Below are positions 53,016 to 61,239 of a stretch of DNA of 64,000 nt, in pieces (within the stretch, counting starts at the first letter, position 1; every line of letters starts with the position of its first letter). This stretch comes from Alkalihalobacillus pseudalcaliphilus. Lineage in GTDB: Bacteria > Bacillota > Bacilli > Bacillales > Bacillaceae_D. The position numbers were made by a program, and so were the translations under genes. The DNA is taken from contig LFJO01000005.1 in NCBI GenBank assembly GCA_001038565.1, forward strand, positions 75,217 through 139,216. Reading direction: 5' to 3'. Under the pieces are notes generated by a model. The model had not been told where the DNA came from. It saw nothing but the letters and a program-made list of their open reading frames with translations, and did no database searches.

Positions 53016-54201
53016 GTGCAACACCTCTTTTATCATAGACTATTCTTCCTTCTGAGATTGTTAGGAGTACTTCAAAATCGTGGCTAAGAACAGTAAGGTC
53101 AGCATCTTTACCATTTCGAATACTGCCTTTTGAGTCGAAAAGACCAAGTTGTTTTGCTGGGTTTGCACTTGCCATGACGGCCACTTCTTCTAATGAACAA
53201 CCTGAGAAATGCACCATATTTTTAACAGCTTCATTCATTTTTAAAACACTTCCCGCTAATGAGCCATTATCCAATAAAGCTTGCCCGTTTTGATACTTCA
53301 CTGTTTGACCACCTAAGTCATAGGTTCCCTCTTCAAGCCATTTTGCTCTCATAGAGTCGGTGATTAAAATGATTTTATCAGCACCTTTTGCGGCCAAAGT
53401 AGTTTTCACAACATCAGGATGGACGTGAATGCCATCCACGATAAGTTCCACAAATAGCTCTGAGCTGGAAAGAGCAGTTCCTGCTACGCCTGGTTCACGA
53501 TGGTGGAAGCCTCTCATTCCATTGTATAGATGGGTGATATGACGAGCACCGGCACAAATAGCATCCTTTACTTCTGTAAAAACAGCATCTGAATGGCCGA
53601 TAGAAGGGATTACACCAAGCTCTTTTAGGTGTCTTGTAAAGGTAAGACCATTTTCCTTTTCAGGTGCATAGGTAACAAGATGAATCAACTCATTAGATGC
53701 AGTGTACCAATCATTGAACTGTTCAATTGATGGGTTTGTTATATAATGGAGCGGTTGAGCGCCGGCACGCGGAGCTGAAATAAATGGACCTTCAAGATGG
53801 ACTCCAAGTATTTTCGCTCCCGTATTTTGTTGTTCATTTTGTACGGTGGATGCAACATTTTTGAGTGCCTCTTTAATAAGTTCAGGCGACTGGGTAATCG
53901 TTGTTGCTAAAAAAGAAGTCGTTCCTTCTTGGGCAATTGTATGAGCGATATTAGATAGAGCCTCGGGTGTTGCATCCATCACATCGGAACCATTTGCTCC
54001 GTGAATATGGAGGTCGATAAAACCTGGCAGAATGAAGGCGTTGTCAGGGAGAGTGATTTCAAGATTAGAATGAGTGACATGTTCATGTGATTGCGGAAGA
54101 ATGTTCACAATCTTTCCGTTCTCAATGTAAAGGGTACTATTTGTATGGGTACGATCTTCTGAGATGATGGTTGCACCACTTAAAACAAAACTATTGGTCA
54201 T
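53002..54201 (-). CDS. nagA: N-acetylglucosamine-6-phosphate deacetylase
   Basis: A 399-residue amidohydrolase: GFIDLHIHGANGSDVMD, GVHLEGPFISAPRAGAQ, IGHSDAVF, HLYNGMRGFHHREPG and LITDSMRAKW (catalytic Asp). It removes the acetyl group from GlcNAc-6-P to feed NagB. First gene of nagA-nagB-SIS; ATG after AAAAGGAG. Two NagR-type operators lie upstream. Confidence 0.95.
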   Translation of the reverse strand: MTNSFVLSGATIISEDRTHTNSTLYIENGKIVNILPQSHEHVTHSNLEITLPDNAFILPGFIDLHIHGANGSDVMDATPEALSNIAHTIAQEGTTSFLATTITQSPELIKEALKNVASTVQNEQQNTGAKILGVHLEGPFISAPRAGAQPLHYITNPSIEQFNDWYTASNELIHLVTYAPEKENGLTFTRHLKELGVIPSIGHSDAVFTEVKDAICAGARHITHLYNGMRGFHHREPGVAGTALSSSELFVELIVDGIHVHPDVVKTTLAAKGADKIILITDSMRAKWLEEGTYDLGGQTVKYQNGQALLDNGSLAGSVLKMNEAVKNMVHFSGCSLEEVAVMASANPAKQLGLFDSKGSIRNGKDADLTVLSHDFEVLLTISEGRIVYDKRGVAHENH

Positions 54202-54254
54202 TTCAAGAGCTCCTTTTGTTTTACTTATATGAATAGTATAACAATTATTTGAAT

Positions 54255-54270
54255 AGTTGTATAGACCAAT
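54255..54270 (-). promoter_or_regulatory. NagR-type operator upstream of nagA
   Basis: ATTGGTCTATACAACT on the minus strand, close to known dre-type sites of NagR, ~55 bp before the nagA ATG and just upstream of a TATACT -10 hexamer. Confidence 0.65.
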
Positions 54271-54403
54271 ATTGATAATGCATGTAAAACTAATGTAAAT
54301 AGGCTGTCTAAATTTAGAAAGATGAGAAGAGACAATGACTAGTTCTTATCAATAGCTAGTAAAGGTGTGTTATTGGATTGATAGGAGATGAAGGTTACTG
54401 GAA

Positions 54404-54418
54404 TGTGTATAGACCAGA
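54404..54418 (-). promoter_or_regulatory. Second NagR-like half-palindrome
   Basis: CTGGTCTATACACAT on the minus strand shares TGGTCTATACA with 54255-54270. ~200 bp before nagA, directly after the PTS IIB gene. Weaker second site. Confidence 0.4.
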
Positions 54419-54468
54419 GTGGAGTGAATAAGCAAATACCTAGTTGGAGGTATTTGCTTTCGTTTTGT

Positions 54469-54774
54469 TCATTCATATGACAGGCTTTGAATTTGTTCGA
54501 TAATTATTTGGGTATTGAGTGTTCCGAATGCAGCTCGGTCGAGGATAGCTACTTGGATCGGTGTATGTGCGACTGATGCTTTAATACGGTTTTCGAGAAA
54601 GCGAATTTGTGGGCTTATTAAGATGATACTGGTATTTTCTAACATTTCTTCGTAGGTTGACTCAGAACAGGATTGGATCTGGTAGTCTAAATTGTTTGTA
54701 TGAACGGTTTGTTGGAGTTTCTTTGCTAAGATACTGCTTGACATGCCTGCTGAACAGATGAGTAGTATTTTCAT
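54469..54774 (-). CDS. chbB: PTS lactose/cellobiose-type EIIB component
   Basis: A 101-residue EIIB with the phosphocysteine loop LICSAGMSSSILAKK (Cys8) and SPQIRFLENRIK. It passes phosphate from EIIA to the incoming sugar. The family includes cellobiose and N,N'-diacetylchitobiose permeases; nag genes and ChbG nearby favour chitobiose. ATG after AAAGGAC. It is separated from the IIA gene by 542 bp of repeats. Confidence 0.9.
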   Translation of the reverse strand: MKILLICSAGMSSSILAKKLQQTVHTNNLDYQIQSCSESTYEEMLENTSIILISPQIRFLENRIKASVAHTPIQVAILDRAAFGTLNTQIIIEQIQSLSYE

Positions 54775-54843
54775 TTATGTGTGTCCTTTCTTTTATATGA
54801 AAGTTAGTGCTAATGCTCATGTATGTTGACCTTTCGGTCTTTG

Positions 54844-54972
54844 TTTTTGGTCCGTTTTTGAAAATCGAAATCGCCTTATCAGATGAATGAATTCATCTGA
54901 ATGGCGGTTTCGATTTTCAAAACTTCACGCGAGCGTGAAGTAGCCAAGCGAGCATGGCTAACGGTCCAAAAA
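54844..54972. other. Cloverleaf-like four-stem junction element
   Basis: Closing stem TTTTTGGTCCGT (54844-54855) / ACGGTCCAAAAA (54961-54972), one mismatch. Inside, without gaps, are three arms. Arm 1 is a 20-bp stem (54856-54875 with 54903-54922) capped by TCAGATGAAT/ATTCATCTGA. Arm 2 is CTTCACGC-GA-GCGTGAAG (54923-54940). Arm 3 is TAGCCA-AGCGAGCA-TGGCTA (54941-54960). Single copy in this window, inside the PTS operon between IIB and IIA. Confidence 0.8.
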
Positions 54973-55159
54973 CACTTGGATATTGAATACTAATCCCAAA
55001 ACGTACAAACTATTTTTTTAGTTGGTTGGGGCTCGTGTGCGGTGAACTGAAATTAGTTTTGGAAGCACTCTTCGAGGTCTTCCTTAGTTGGGCATGGTTA
55101 CAGCTGAATATGAGAATTCTCAAAAGCATCAATTAAATAAAAAGCCGAGTTGTTAAGGG

Positions 55160-55316
55160 CGATCCGCTACTTTCATGTTTGTTGGTGGCGGAGCAGGTTT
55201 TTGCTCCGCCATGGGCATTTTATATGAAAGTTACCGGCGAACATGGTGCGTTGCTCGTTGCTCCCGGAAATCATGCTGTGCGTCCTGTTGGGGGAGGCGC
55301 TGAGCTAAAACGTCTT
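55160..55316 (-). repeat. Hairpin copy E and repeat fragment between IIA and IIB
   Basis: Hairpin 55170-55230: CTTTCAT, TGGCGGAGCA (55186-55195) / TGCTCCGCCA (55202-55211), ATGAAAG. 55231-55316, read on the minus strand, is a 3' part of the long repeat (AGCTCAGCGCC, AGGACGCACAGCATGATTTC). The element abuts the last codons of the IIA gene. Confidence 0.7.
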
Positions 55317-55640
55317 TCATCTTTTTTGGGGTGTTATCTGTGTTTGTAATTGATGGTGCATGTCTATCAGTTCTGTTATTAGTTCTAGGCTGTTCATAGC
55401 ATTCATGACGTGGTCTTGGGCATGAATGAGCAGTAGCGATGGTAGTTGTTTGCTGTTCGATGAAATGAGCTTGGTTTGTTGTTGGTGTGCTTTACTGATT
55501 TCTTTTTTGCTCGCTTCAAGATCCATTTTAGCTTGTTCAAATTCCCCTTTTTTGGCTTTTTGTAAGGCGGAGAAGGCAAGTGATTTACCTTCACCAGCGT
55601 GTAAAATTAGCGAAAATGCTAGTTGTTCATTAAGTTCCAT
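55317..55640 (-). CDS. chbA: PTS lactose/cellobiose-type EIIA component
   Basis: A 107-residue all-helical EIIA: LILHAGEGKSLAFSALQKAKKGEF and the phospho-His region LLLIHAQDHVMNAM. Receives phosphate from HPr and gives it to EIIB. ATG after AAAGAGTG. It follows the IIC gene by 15 bp. The last residues (ITPQKR) are encoded by sequence continuous with a dispersed repeat. Confidence 0.9.
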   Translation of the reverse strand: MELNEQLAFSLILHAGEGKSLAFSALQKAKKGEFEQAKMDLEASKKEISKAHQQQTKLISSNSKQLPSLLLIHAQDHVMNAMNSLELITELIDMHHQLQTQITPQKR

Positions 55641-55655
55641 GTTTGACTCACTCTT

Positions 55656-56948
55656 TCATTGTCGGTGTAAGTTTAGTAGAAAGTGCTTACTCATGACACT
55701 TTTCTCAGAAAGTAAAATAAAAGGAATATAGATAATGATAGCTATTACTAAATTGAAGGCTTGCAAAAAAGCCCCCCGAATATCTCCACCTGTTACTAAG
55801 TATCCGCTAATAAAAGGGGGAGTTGTCCAAGGTAAAATCGCGACGGTTTTAGGAACGATACCAAGGGATAGTGCCCAATAGCTTATCATCGTTAAAATGA
55901 TGGGCACAAGGACAAAAGGAATAAGCAAAAATGGATTTAATACAATCGGTAGTCCAAATAACATCGGTTCATTGATATTAAAAACAGCTGCAGGTGCACT
56001 TAACTTACCAATCGAACGATAATGCCGTGTTTTGGCAATGAGGAGAATCGCTATGAGCAAAGCTAAAGTTGTGCCAATCCCACCCATATAAACAAAGGTA
56101 TCAAAGAAAGGTTTCGTAATAATATATGGAACATCAAAAGCACTCATCCCTTGGTGGAAAAAGCTTTGGTTCTCTAGAATTAAGGGAAGATAGAGAGGTT
56201 CAATAATCGGGCTTAAAATATTGGAACCGTGCAACCCGAAAAACCAAAGTAGGTGGCTCATAAAAGCGACTATGAGTGCACTGAATAACGTATTAGATAA
56301 CTCATGTAACGGTAGCTGAATAATGGAATAAATAAATTGATGTACACTTTGATTAAAGAAAAAAAGTAGTACAGCTTTGAGTGAGCTAAATATTAATAAA
56401 ATGAGCAATGCCGGAACTAATGCACGAAATGAGCGTTGAACGCCCTCTGGTACACTTTCTGGCATCGAAATCGTCCATTTAGAGCGGATAAAGTAACGAA
56501 ATAATTCAGGAACCAAGATGGAAGTAAGGATAGCCACAAATAATCCCTGAGAGCTCGTCCAATCTAATGTCAGTGTACGAGTATCTGTAATCGGTAACAA
56601 AATAAATAAGGAGCATATAGATATGAGGGCTACCGATAAGCCATCAAGCTTATAGGAGCGTGCAAGCTTATAACTAATAGAAAAAGTAATTAAAAGACTA
56701 ACAACGGCATACGAGCTATTACTTATCGCCGTCCCAATTACTTTCCATTGCTCGCCAAATGAAGTTAACATGATGCGTTGGAAACTTTCAATTGGCAGAT
56801 TATTAATCAAGATCGCAAAGGAACCAATAATCATAATCGGCATAATCGCGACAAAACCATCTCTAATCGCAGTCAAGTGACGCTGTGAACCTATTCTCGC
56901 AGCTAGTGGGAGTAATCGCTTTTCTAATATTTCCATTAATTTATTCAT
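55656..56948 (-). CDS. chbC: PTS cellobiose/chitobiose-type EIIC permease
   Basis: A 430-residue EIIC with ~10 membrane segments. MEILEKRLLPLAARIGSQRHL, AIRDGFVAIMPIMIIGSFAIL, FFGLHGSNILSPI and FNINEPMLFGLPIVLNP are typical of CelB/ChbC proteins; NEP is the sugar-binding loop. First gene of IIC-IIA-(repeat)-IIB; ATG after GGAGG. It is divergent from the second GntR regulator. Confidence 0.92.
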   Translation of the reverse strand: MNKLMEILEKRLLPLAARIGSQRHLTAIRDGFVAIMPIMIIGSFAILINNLPIESFQRIMLTSFGEQWKVIGTAISNSSYAVVSLLITFSISYKLARSYKLDGLSVALISICSLFILLPITDTRTLTLDWTSSQGLFVAILTSILVPELFRYFIRSKWTISMPESVPEGVQRSFRALVPALLILLIFSSLKAVLLFFFNQSVHQFIYSIIQLPLHELSNTLFSALIVAFMSHLLWFFGLHGSNILSPIIEPLYLPLILENQSFFHQGMSAFDVPYIITKPFFDTFVYMGGIGTTLALLIAILLIAKTRHYRSIGKLSAPAAVFNINEPMLFGLPIVLNPFLLIPFVLVPIILTMISYWALSLGIVPKTVAILPWTTPPFISGYLVTGGDIRGAFLQAFNLVIAIIIYIPFILLSEKSVMSKHFLLNLHRQ

Positions 56949-57153
56949 GACTTATCCTCCGAATATAGTTTCGGTAAGATGTACGGAAAATGTACATGAC
57001 CAAGGCTCTGTTGCTATATACCTAAATGTTGAATCTATTACTTATGATAGCAAGGTTTTGTCATGAAAGCCACAGCCTATCCACATTTATTCGCTGAAAA
57101 CCTAACCACTTTTTATTTGTCACGACAAGTTGAGATAATGCTATCCAATTGAA

Positions 57154-57174
57154 TTGACAAACTTGTACTTGTTT
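57154..57174. promoter_or_regulatory. Promoter/operator region between PTS and GntR genes
   Basis: TTGACA at 57154 and an imperfect palindrome AAACTTGTACTTGTTT (57159-57174), the GTAC-centred form bound by many GntR/HutC proteins. ATGTAC-7 nt-GTACAT lies nearer the IIC gene (about 56979-56997). Likely sites of the adjacent GntR protein. Confidence 0.45.
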
Positions 57175-57230
57175 TCTGAAAATATGTTACAATAAAAGAT
57201 ATGAAAATGGTATGAATGGGAGATAGTGAG

Positions 57231-57959
57231 TTGAAACCAGACAAATTAGAGGGAAAAGCCTTACATATTCGTGTAAAAGATGAAATTAAACAAGCGATTA
57301 AAAGCGGTGAATATCGAATTAATACAAAACTACCTACTGAGGCAGATTTTTGTGAAATGTTTGATGTGAGTAGAACAACCGTGAGAACGGCTTTAAATCA
57401 ATTACATATTGAAGGGTATGTATATAAAATTCAAGGTAGTGGCACGTATGTAGCCGACAATAAAGTCAAACAATCTTTAACAGCCACAGTCGATAATTTT
57501 AATACTCAGCTGCAATTACAGGGGAAAAGTCCATCTATTAAGGTGACGAATTTATTAGTTATTCCAAGTGATGATTTCATTAGCAGAGGATTAGGATTAG
57601 ATAAGGGAGCACCTGTTAATAAGTTAGAACGTGTTCGTTTTGCCGATGATATTCCTATTCAATATGAAGTATCTTATTTACCATGGGCTGATACCCCAGG
57701 GCTAAATAGGGATGCTTGTGAAGTTTCGTTATATTCTTTAATACGAGATGATTATCAACTTATGATTAAGAAAACGGTTGAACAAATTGAAATCATTTTA
57801 GCGGATCCGTACACAGCACAGGTGCTGGAAATTGAAGAAGGATCGCCGTGTTTTATGATTGAAACCGATGCTTATTTAGAGAATGGAAAAAAGATTGAGT
57901 ATTCAAAGGCTTATTTCCGTGGTGATAAAGCTAACTTTATTATTGAGCGCTCCTATTAA
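57231..57959 (+). CDS. GntR/HutC-family regulator
   Basis: A 242-residue regulator: winged helix (LPTEADFCEMFDVSRTTVRT) and UTRA domain (about 95-240; PVNKLERVRFADDIPIQYE). Start taken as TTG eight bases after GGGAG; an ATG five codons earlier is also possible but has no clear site. Divergent from the PTS genes and followed by the ChbG-like deacetylase, so it likely controls both. Paralogous to the nagR-like gene. Confidence 0.87.
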   Translation: MKPDKLEGKALHIRVKDEIKQAIKSGEYRINTKLPTEADFCEMFDVSRTTVRTALNQLHIEGYVYKIQGSGTYVADNKVKQSLTATVDNFNTQLQLQGKSPSIKVTNLLVIPSDDFISRGLGLDKGAPVNKLERVRFADDIPIQYEVSYLPWADTPGLNRDACEVSLYSLIRDDYQLMIKKTVEQIEIILADPYTAQVLEIEEGSPCFMIETDAYLENGKKIEYSKAYFRGDKANFIIERSY

Positions 57960-57987
57960 CTTGCCTATAAGAGAAAGGAGACTATAA

Positions 57988-58686
57988 ATGCTTATCGTCA
58001 ATGCCGATGATTTCGGTTTATGCGAAGGTGTCAATTTGGGAATCATTGATGGCTTTCAAGCTGGGGCAATAACTTCAACCTCGTTTATGATAACGGGAGA
58101 AGCCAGTGAACATGCCAGGCAATTATCCTTGCAAAATCCAAATTTAATAGTTGGTATCCATTTAACATTAACATCAGGAAAGCCTATTACTGATGTTCCT
58201 AGTTTAGTAGACGAAACAGGTTATTTTAAGTTGTCGAGTCGATTTGAACAAGAAGACTGGGAAATTAACTTAGATGAAGTAGAGCAAGAATGGATGAAAC
58301 AGATTGAGTGTTTTTATAAACAGTTTCAATATTTACCTAATCATATAGATAGTCATCACCATATTCATGGGTGGAGCAAGCTGCACCCCGTTCTTGTTCG
58401 GTTAGCGAAACGATACCAGCTCCCTTTTCGTCACCTCACTGGCATTAGGGATTTACTCATTACAAAAAGAACAAGCTATTTTCATGATCAGTTTTATGGT
58501 GAAAATTTAAAGCTAGAGCATTTACAAGAAATAATCAATAAACATCGTTATCACACGTTGGAAATCATGTGTCACCCTGGATATGTGGATGACTCCTTAA
58601 AAAGGCAATCATCTTATGTGGAAAAAAGAAGAGAAGAGTTGCGCATTTTAAAAGAGTGGATGAAAGAGGAAAAGGTGAGCTCCTAA
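57988..58686 (+). CDS. chbG: ChbG/YdjC-type carbohydrate deacetylase
   Basis: A 232-residue metal-dependent deacetylase: NADDFGLCEGVN (catalytic and metal Asp), GIHLTLTSGKPI, HIDSHHHIHG (metal His) and EIMCHPGYVDDSL. ChbG in E. coli removes one acetyl group from chitobiose-6-phosphate so that it can be split. Beside a chitobiose-type PTS this role is likely. ATG after GAAAGGAG, 28 bp after the GntR gene. Confidence 0.9.
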   Translation: MLIVNADDFGLCEGVNLGIIDGFQAGAITSTSFMITGEASEHARQLSLQNPNLIVGIHLTLTSGKPITDVPSLVDETGYFKLSSRFEQEDWEINLDEVEQEWMKQIECFYKQFQYLPNHIDSHHHIHGWSKLHPVLVRLAKRYQLPFRHLTGIRDLLITKRTSYFHDQFYGENLKLEHLQEIINKHRYHTLEIMCHPGYVDDSLKRQSSYVEKRREELRILKEWMKEEKVSS

Positions 58687-58708
58687 CGTTGCTCCCTTTT
58701 CTTTTTTT
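58669..58708 (+). terminator. Terminator after chbG-like gene
   Basis: GAAAAGG-T-GAGC and GCTC-C-CTTTTC pair around a 10-nt loop, then T7; the 5' arm overlaps the gene's stop. Confidence 0.75.
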
Positions 58709-58840
58709 ACGTCGTGTTATTTAACTCATGATTTCACTTCATTTGTCAGTAGTTTTATAAAAAGAACGGTTTTTAATTATGATATAGTAGAAGTAAGTAA
58801 AATCTAATGAATGAGAGATGTAAGATAAAGGAGTATAAAG

Positions 58841-59629
58841 ATGAAGCAAGAACAATCTACAGAAATTAAACCATTATCACTTATGATGCTTAAGCCAAAG
58901 TCTGGCAAGGAATGGGCTATATGCCTCGTTGGCTGGATGACTAGTTTAGGTATCATTTATTTATCAGTTTTTTATGAAGTTGTCTACCGAGCTACCGTCC
59001 TTTTATTTTTAGTCAGCTTTGCGGTTATTGTGTTACAAAAATTAAGAGAAATGAAGAGTTTATTAGAACGAAAACAGGATAAGGAAGGAGAGCAAACAGC
59101 TCCGATTGCAAACGAAGTAGGGGAAGAAGAAGCTACTGTGACTGTCGAGGCAACGAATGAGCAAACGCGGATTTTTGAAGGGGTTAAGGAAAAGGAACAA
59201 GCTTTACGTAAAATTGAACTGGATCAAACGTTATTAATGGAAGATTTATTTAAAAAAGCGGACCTCGATGAGATTGAGAAGCAGCAATTCCGAAGCCGAT
59301 TTGAAGAAAAACAAGTAGAACGCACAACCTTACTTACCGAACTAAGTAACGCTAAAGCAAAAATTCAGCAGGCATTTCTTGATACGAAGAGTTTGTTTGT
59401 AAAAGAGGATCCAGTTAAGGAGTTAGCCACATTATTAGAGTTAGATAGTTTTGAAGACCCTAATCTGGAGCAATTAAACCAGAGAATTAAATCAATTAAA
59501 AGTCTACTGAAAGATTCACATGTTCATACTTTACAAAAAGATGGATATTTGGACGAACAATATAAATTAACGAGGCTTGGTTATAAAGCTTTAATAAGAT
59601 TTACGCCGAAAAAACAAGGGGAGAAGTGA
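58841..59629 (+). CDS. Membrane protein with long charged coiled-coil tail
   Basis: A 262-residue protein: two hydrophobic segments (~28-46 and ~49-66), then ~190 cytoplasmic residues, highly charged and predicted helical (EGVKEKEQALRKIELDQTLL, KADLDEIEKQQFRSRFEEKQ). The C-terminal ~25 residues (DEQYKLTRLGYKALIRF) look like a short winged-helix end. ATG after AAAGGAG. Four bases before a pentapeptide-repeat gene. Not recognised. Confidence 0.7.
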   Translation: MKQEQSTEIKPLSLMMLKPKSGKEWAICLVGWMTSLGIIYLSVFYEVVYRATVLLFLVSFAVIVLQKLREMKSLLERKQDKEGEQTAPIANEVGEEEATVTVEATNEQTRIFEGVKEKEQALRKIELDQTLLMEDLFKKADLDEIEKQQFRSRFEEKQVERTTLLTELSNAKAKIQQAFLDTKSLFVKEDPVKELATLLELDSFEDPNLEQLNQRIKSIKSLLKDSHVHTLQKDGYLDEQYKLTRLGYKALIRFTPKKQGEK

Positions 59630-59633
59630 TGTA

Positions 59634-60284
59634 ATGGCTGCCTCATTTAAGAGACAATTACCCAAAATCAAGCAACACCTAGAGGTGAAGTCTTGGTCTG
59701 ATTGTTATGAGCAAGATAAATATATGGATAGCTGTGTCATAGAAAACGAGATGATTCAAGTAGAAGAATATGATAAAGTTTTCTTTGACCAAATGATTTT
59801 TAAAAACGTAACATTTATTGGTAGCTTTTTTCAGCTATTAGAATGTGTGGATGTTATTTTTGACCATTGTGACTTTTCAAATGCTCGGTTAAATCAGGCT
59901 GTATTTCATCGAGTTGAATTCCGTCAATGTAAAATGGCGGGTACACAGCTAGCAGAGGCACATTTTCAGCATGTATTATTTGTAGATACGTTAGCTCCTT
60001 ATCTAGAGTGCCAATTTACAAGCTTCAAACATGTCATGCTGGAGAAATCGGTGTTAAAACATGCAAACTTTTTTGAGGCGAAATTAATGAAAGTAGAATT
60101 TCAAGAATGTCAGCTTGATGAAGCTTCTTTTTATGAAGTCGATTTAGCTGGAATCGATTTAAGTGCAAGCTACTTCGAACGAATTGCTGTGACAAGTGGT
60201 AAGCTTAAAGGCTGCATCATTTCTCCTGAACAAGCGATCGGTTTTGTGAAGGCGTTTGGAATGGTCGTTAATGAAAAGGGATGA
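59634..60284 (+). CDS. Pentapeptide-repeat protein
   Basis: A 216-residue protein built of A(D/N)LxF-like five-residue steps over residues ~50-185 (IFKNVTFIG, IFDHCDFSNARLNQAVF, ASFYEVDLAGIDLSASYF), forming a right-handed quadrilateral helix. Size is near Qnr/MfpA proteins that shield DNA gyrase from quinolones, but such repeats serve other roles too. Start ATG after GGGGAG, probably co-transcribed with the preceding gene. Confidence 0.85.
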   Translation: MAASFKRQLPKIKQHLEVKSWSDCYEQDKYMDSCVIENEMIQVEEYDKVFFDQMIFKNVTFIGSFFQLLECVDVIFDHCDFSNARLNQAVFHRVEFRQCKMAGTQLAEAHFQHVLFVDTLAPYLECQFTSFKHVMLEKSVLKHANFFEAKLMKVEFQECQLDEASFYEVDLAGIDLSASYFERIAVTSGKLKGCIISPEQAIGFVKAFGMVVNEKG

Positions 60285-60330
60285 ACATGTGTGAAAGAAG
60301 GACAAATATAATCAGGTAGGTTTCGGTCGT

Positions 60331-61164
60331 ATGAGGAGAAGAATTAAATGGTTTATAGGTGTGTTAATAGCCGTATTAGTAGGGGCGTTATTCTTTCATG
60401 ACCAAAATAACCGTATTGTCGTGACGGAGCATGAAATTGATTTGGATATTCAGCACGGTCAGGAATTGGCGGTTGTTCATCTTTCAGATCTTCACAGTAA
60501 GGGATTCGGGACACAGCAACAAAAGCTTTTAACAAAAGTAAGTGCCGAGAAACCGGATCTTATTTTTATGACGGGTGACCTTATCGATGCTAAAAAAGCT
60601 GATTCTAAAGAACCGCTTGAACTTATGAGAGGCTTAGTCCAATTGGCCCCTGTTTATTTTGTAACGGGTAATCATGAATGGTGGTCAGGTGAGTATGGGC
60701 AATTAGAGCAAGCGTTAGACCAGCTAGGAGTGGTCGTGTTAAGGAATGAATCTATGAATGTCACGGTGCATGAGAGGGAATTTACCTTGATCGGAATTGA
60801 TGATCCGGCAATGCTAAATCAAGAAGAGGAGCAAACTGTCGTGGAATTTATGCAGCAGGCAATGGACGGAAATAACGCTGAAACCGATTTCACACTTTTG
60901 CTAGCACACCGACCGGATTTTTTTTATTTGTATCAAGAATTTGATATTGATCTAGTTCTTTCAGGCCATGCCCATGGTGGTCAGATAGGTTTGCCTTATA
61001 ATGGTGGGTTAGTTGCTCCAAATCAAGGCTTCTTTCCGAAATATGTAAAAGGGGCCTATGAGGAAGATGAGACGATAATGATTGTGCATCGTGGTTTAGG
61101 AAACAGTATCATTCCTCAGAGGTTATTTAATCAGCCAGAAGTTATTCGAATTTCCATCAAATGA
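60331..61164 (+). CDS. Membrane-anchored metallophosphoesterase (YkuE-like)
   Basis: A 277-residue protein with one N-terminal membrane segment (~5-22) and the five calcineurin-type motifs: HLSDLHS, TGDLID, GNHEWW, LLAHRP and SGHAHGGQ. YkuE-type enzymes act outside the membrane on phosphoesters; the substrate is not known. ATG after AGGTAGGTTTCGG, a weak site. Confidence 0.9.
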   Translation: MRRRIKWFIGVLIAVLVGALFFHDQNNRIVVTEHEIDLDIQHGQELAVVHLSDLHSKGFGTQQQKLLTKVSAEKPDLIFMTGDLIDAKKADSKEPLELMRGLVQLAPVYFVTGNHEWWSGEYGQLEQALDQLGVVVLRNESMNVTVHEREFTLIGIDDPAMLNQEEEQTVVEFMQQAMDGNNAETDFTLLLAHRPDFFYLYQEFDIDLVLSGHAHGGQIGLPYNGGLVAPNQGFFPKYVKGAYEEDETIMIVHRGLGNSIIPQRLFNQPEVIRISIK

Positions 61165-61198
61165 ATCTTATTTTAGTCGGAGCAAAATCTGATTTAAT

Positions 61199-61239
61199 GC
61201 CGTTGTCATATTACCGAGGTAATGTGGCAACGGCTCTTT
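61199..61239 (+). terminator. Terminator after metallophosphoesterase gene
   Basis: GCCGTTG-TCA-ATTACC / GGTAAT-GTGG-CAACGGC: ~15-bp stem with minor mismatch and a tight loop, then TCTTTG. Confidence 0.75.

Noticed and set aside
54844-54972. tRNA gene or integron attC site
   Set aside because: Arms are too long and no anticodon, T-loop or CCA features occur; no R/L box core sites or integrase nearby.
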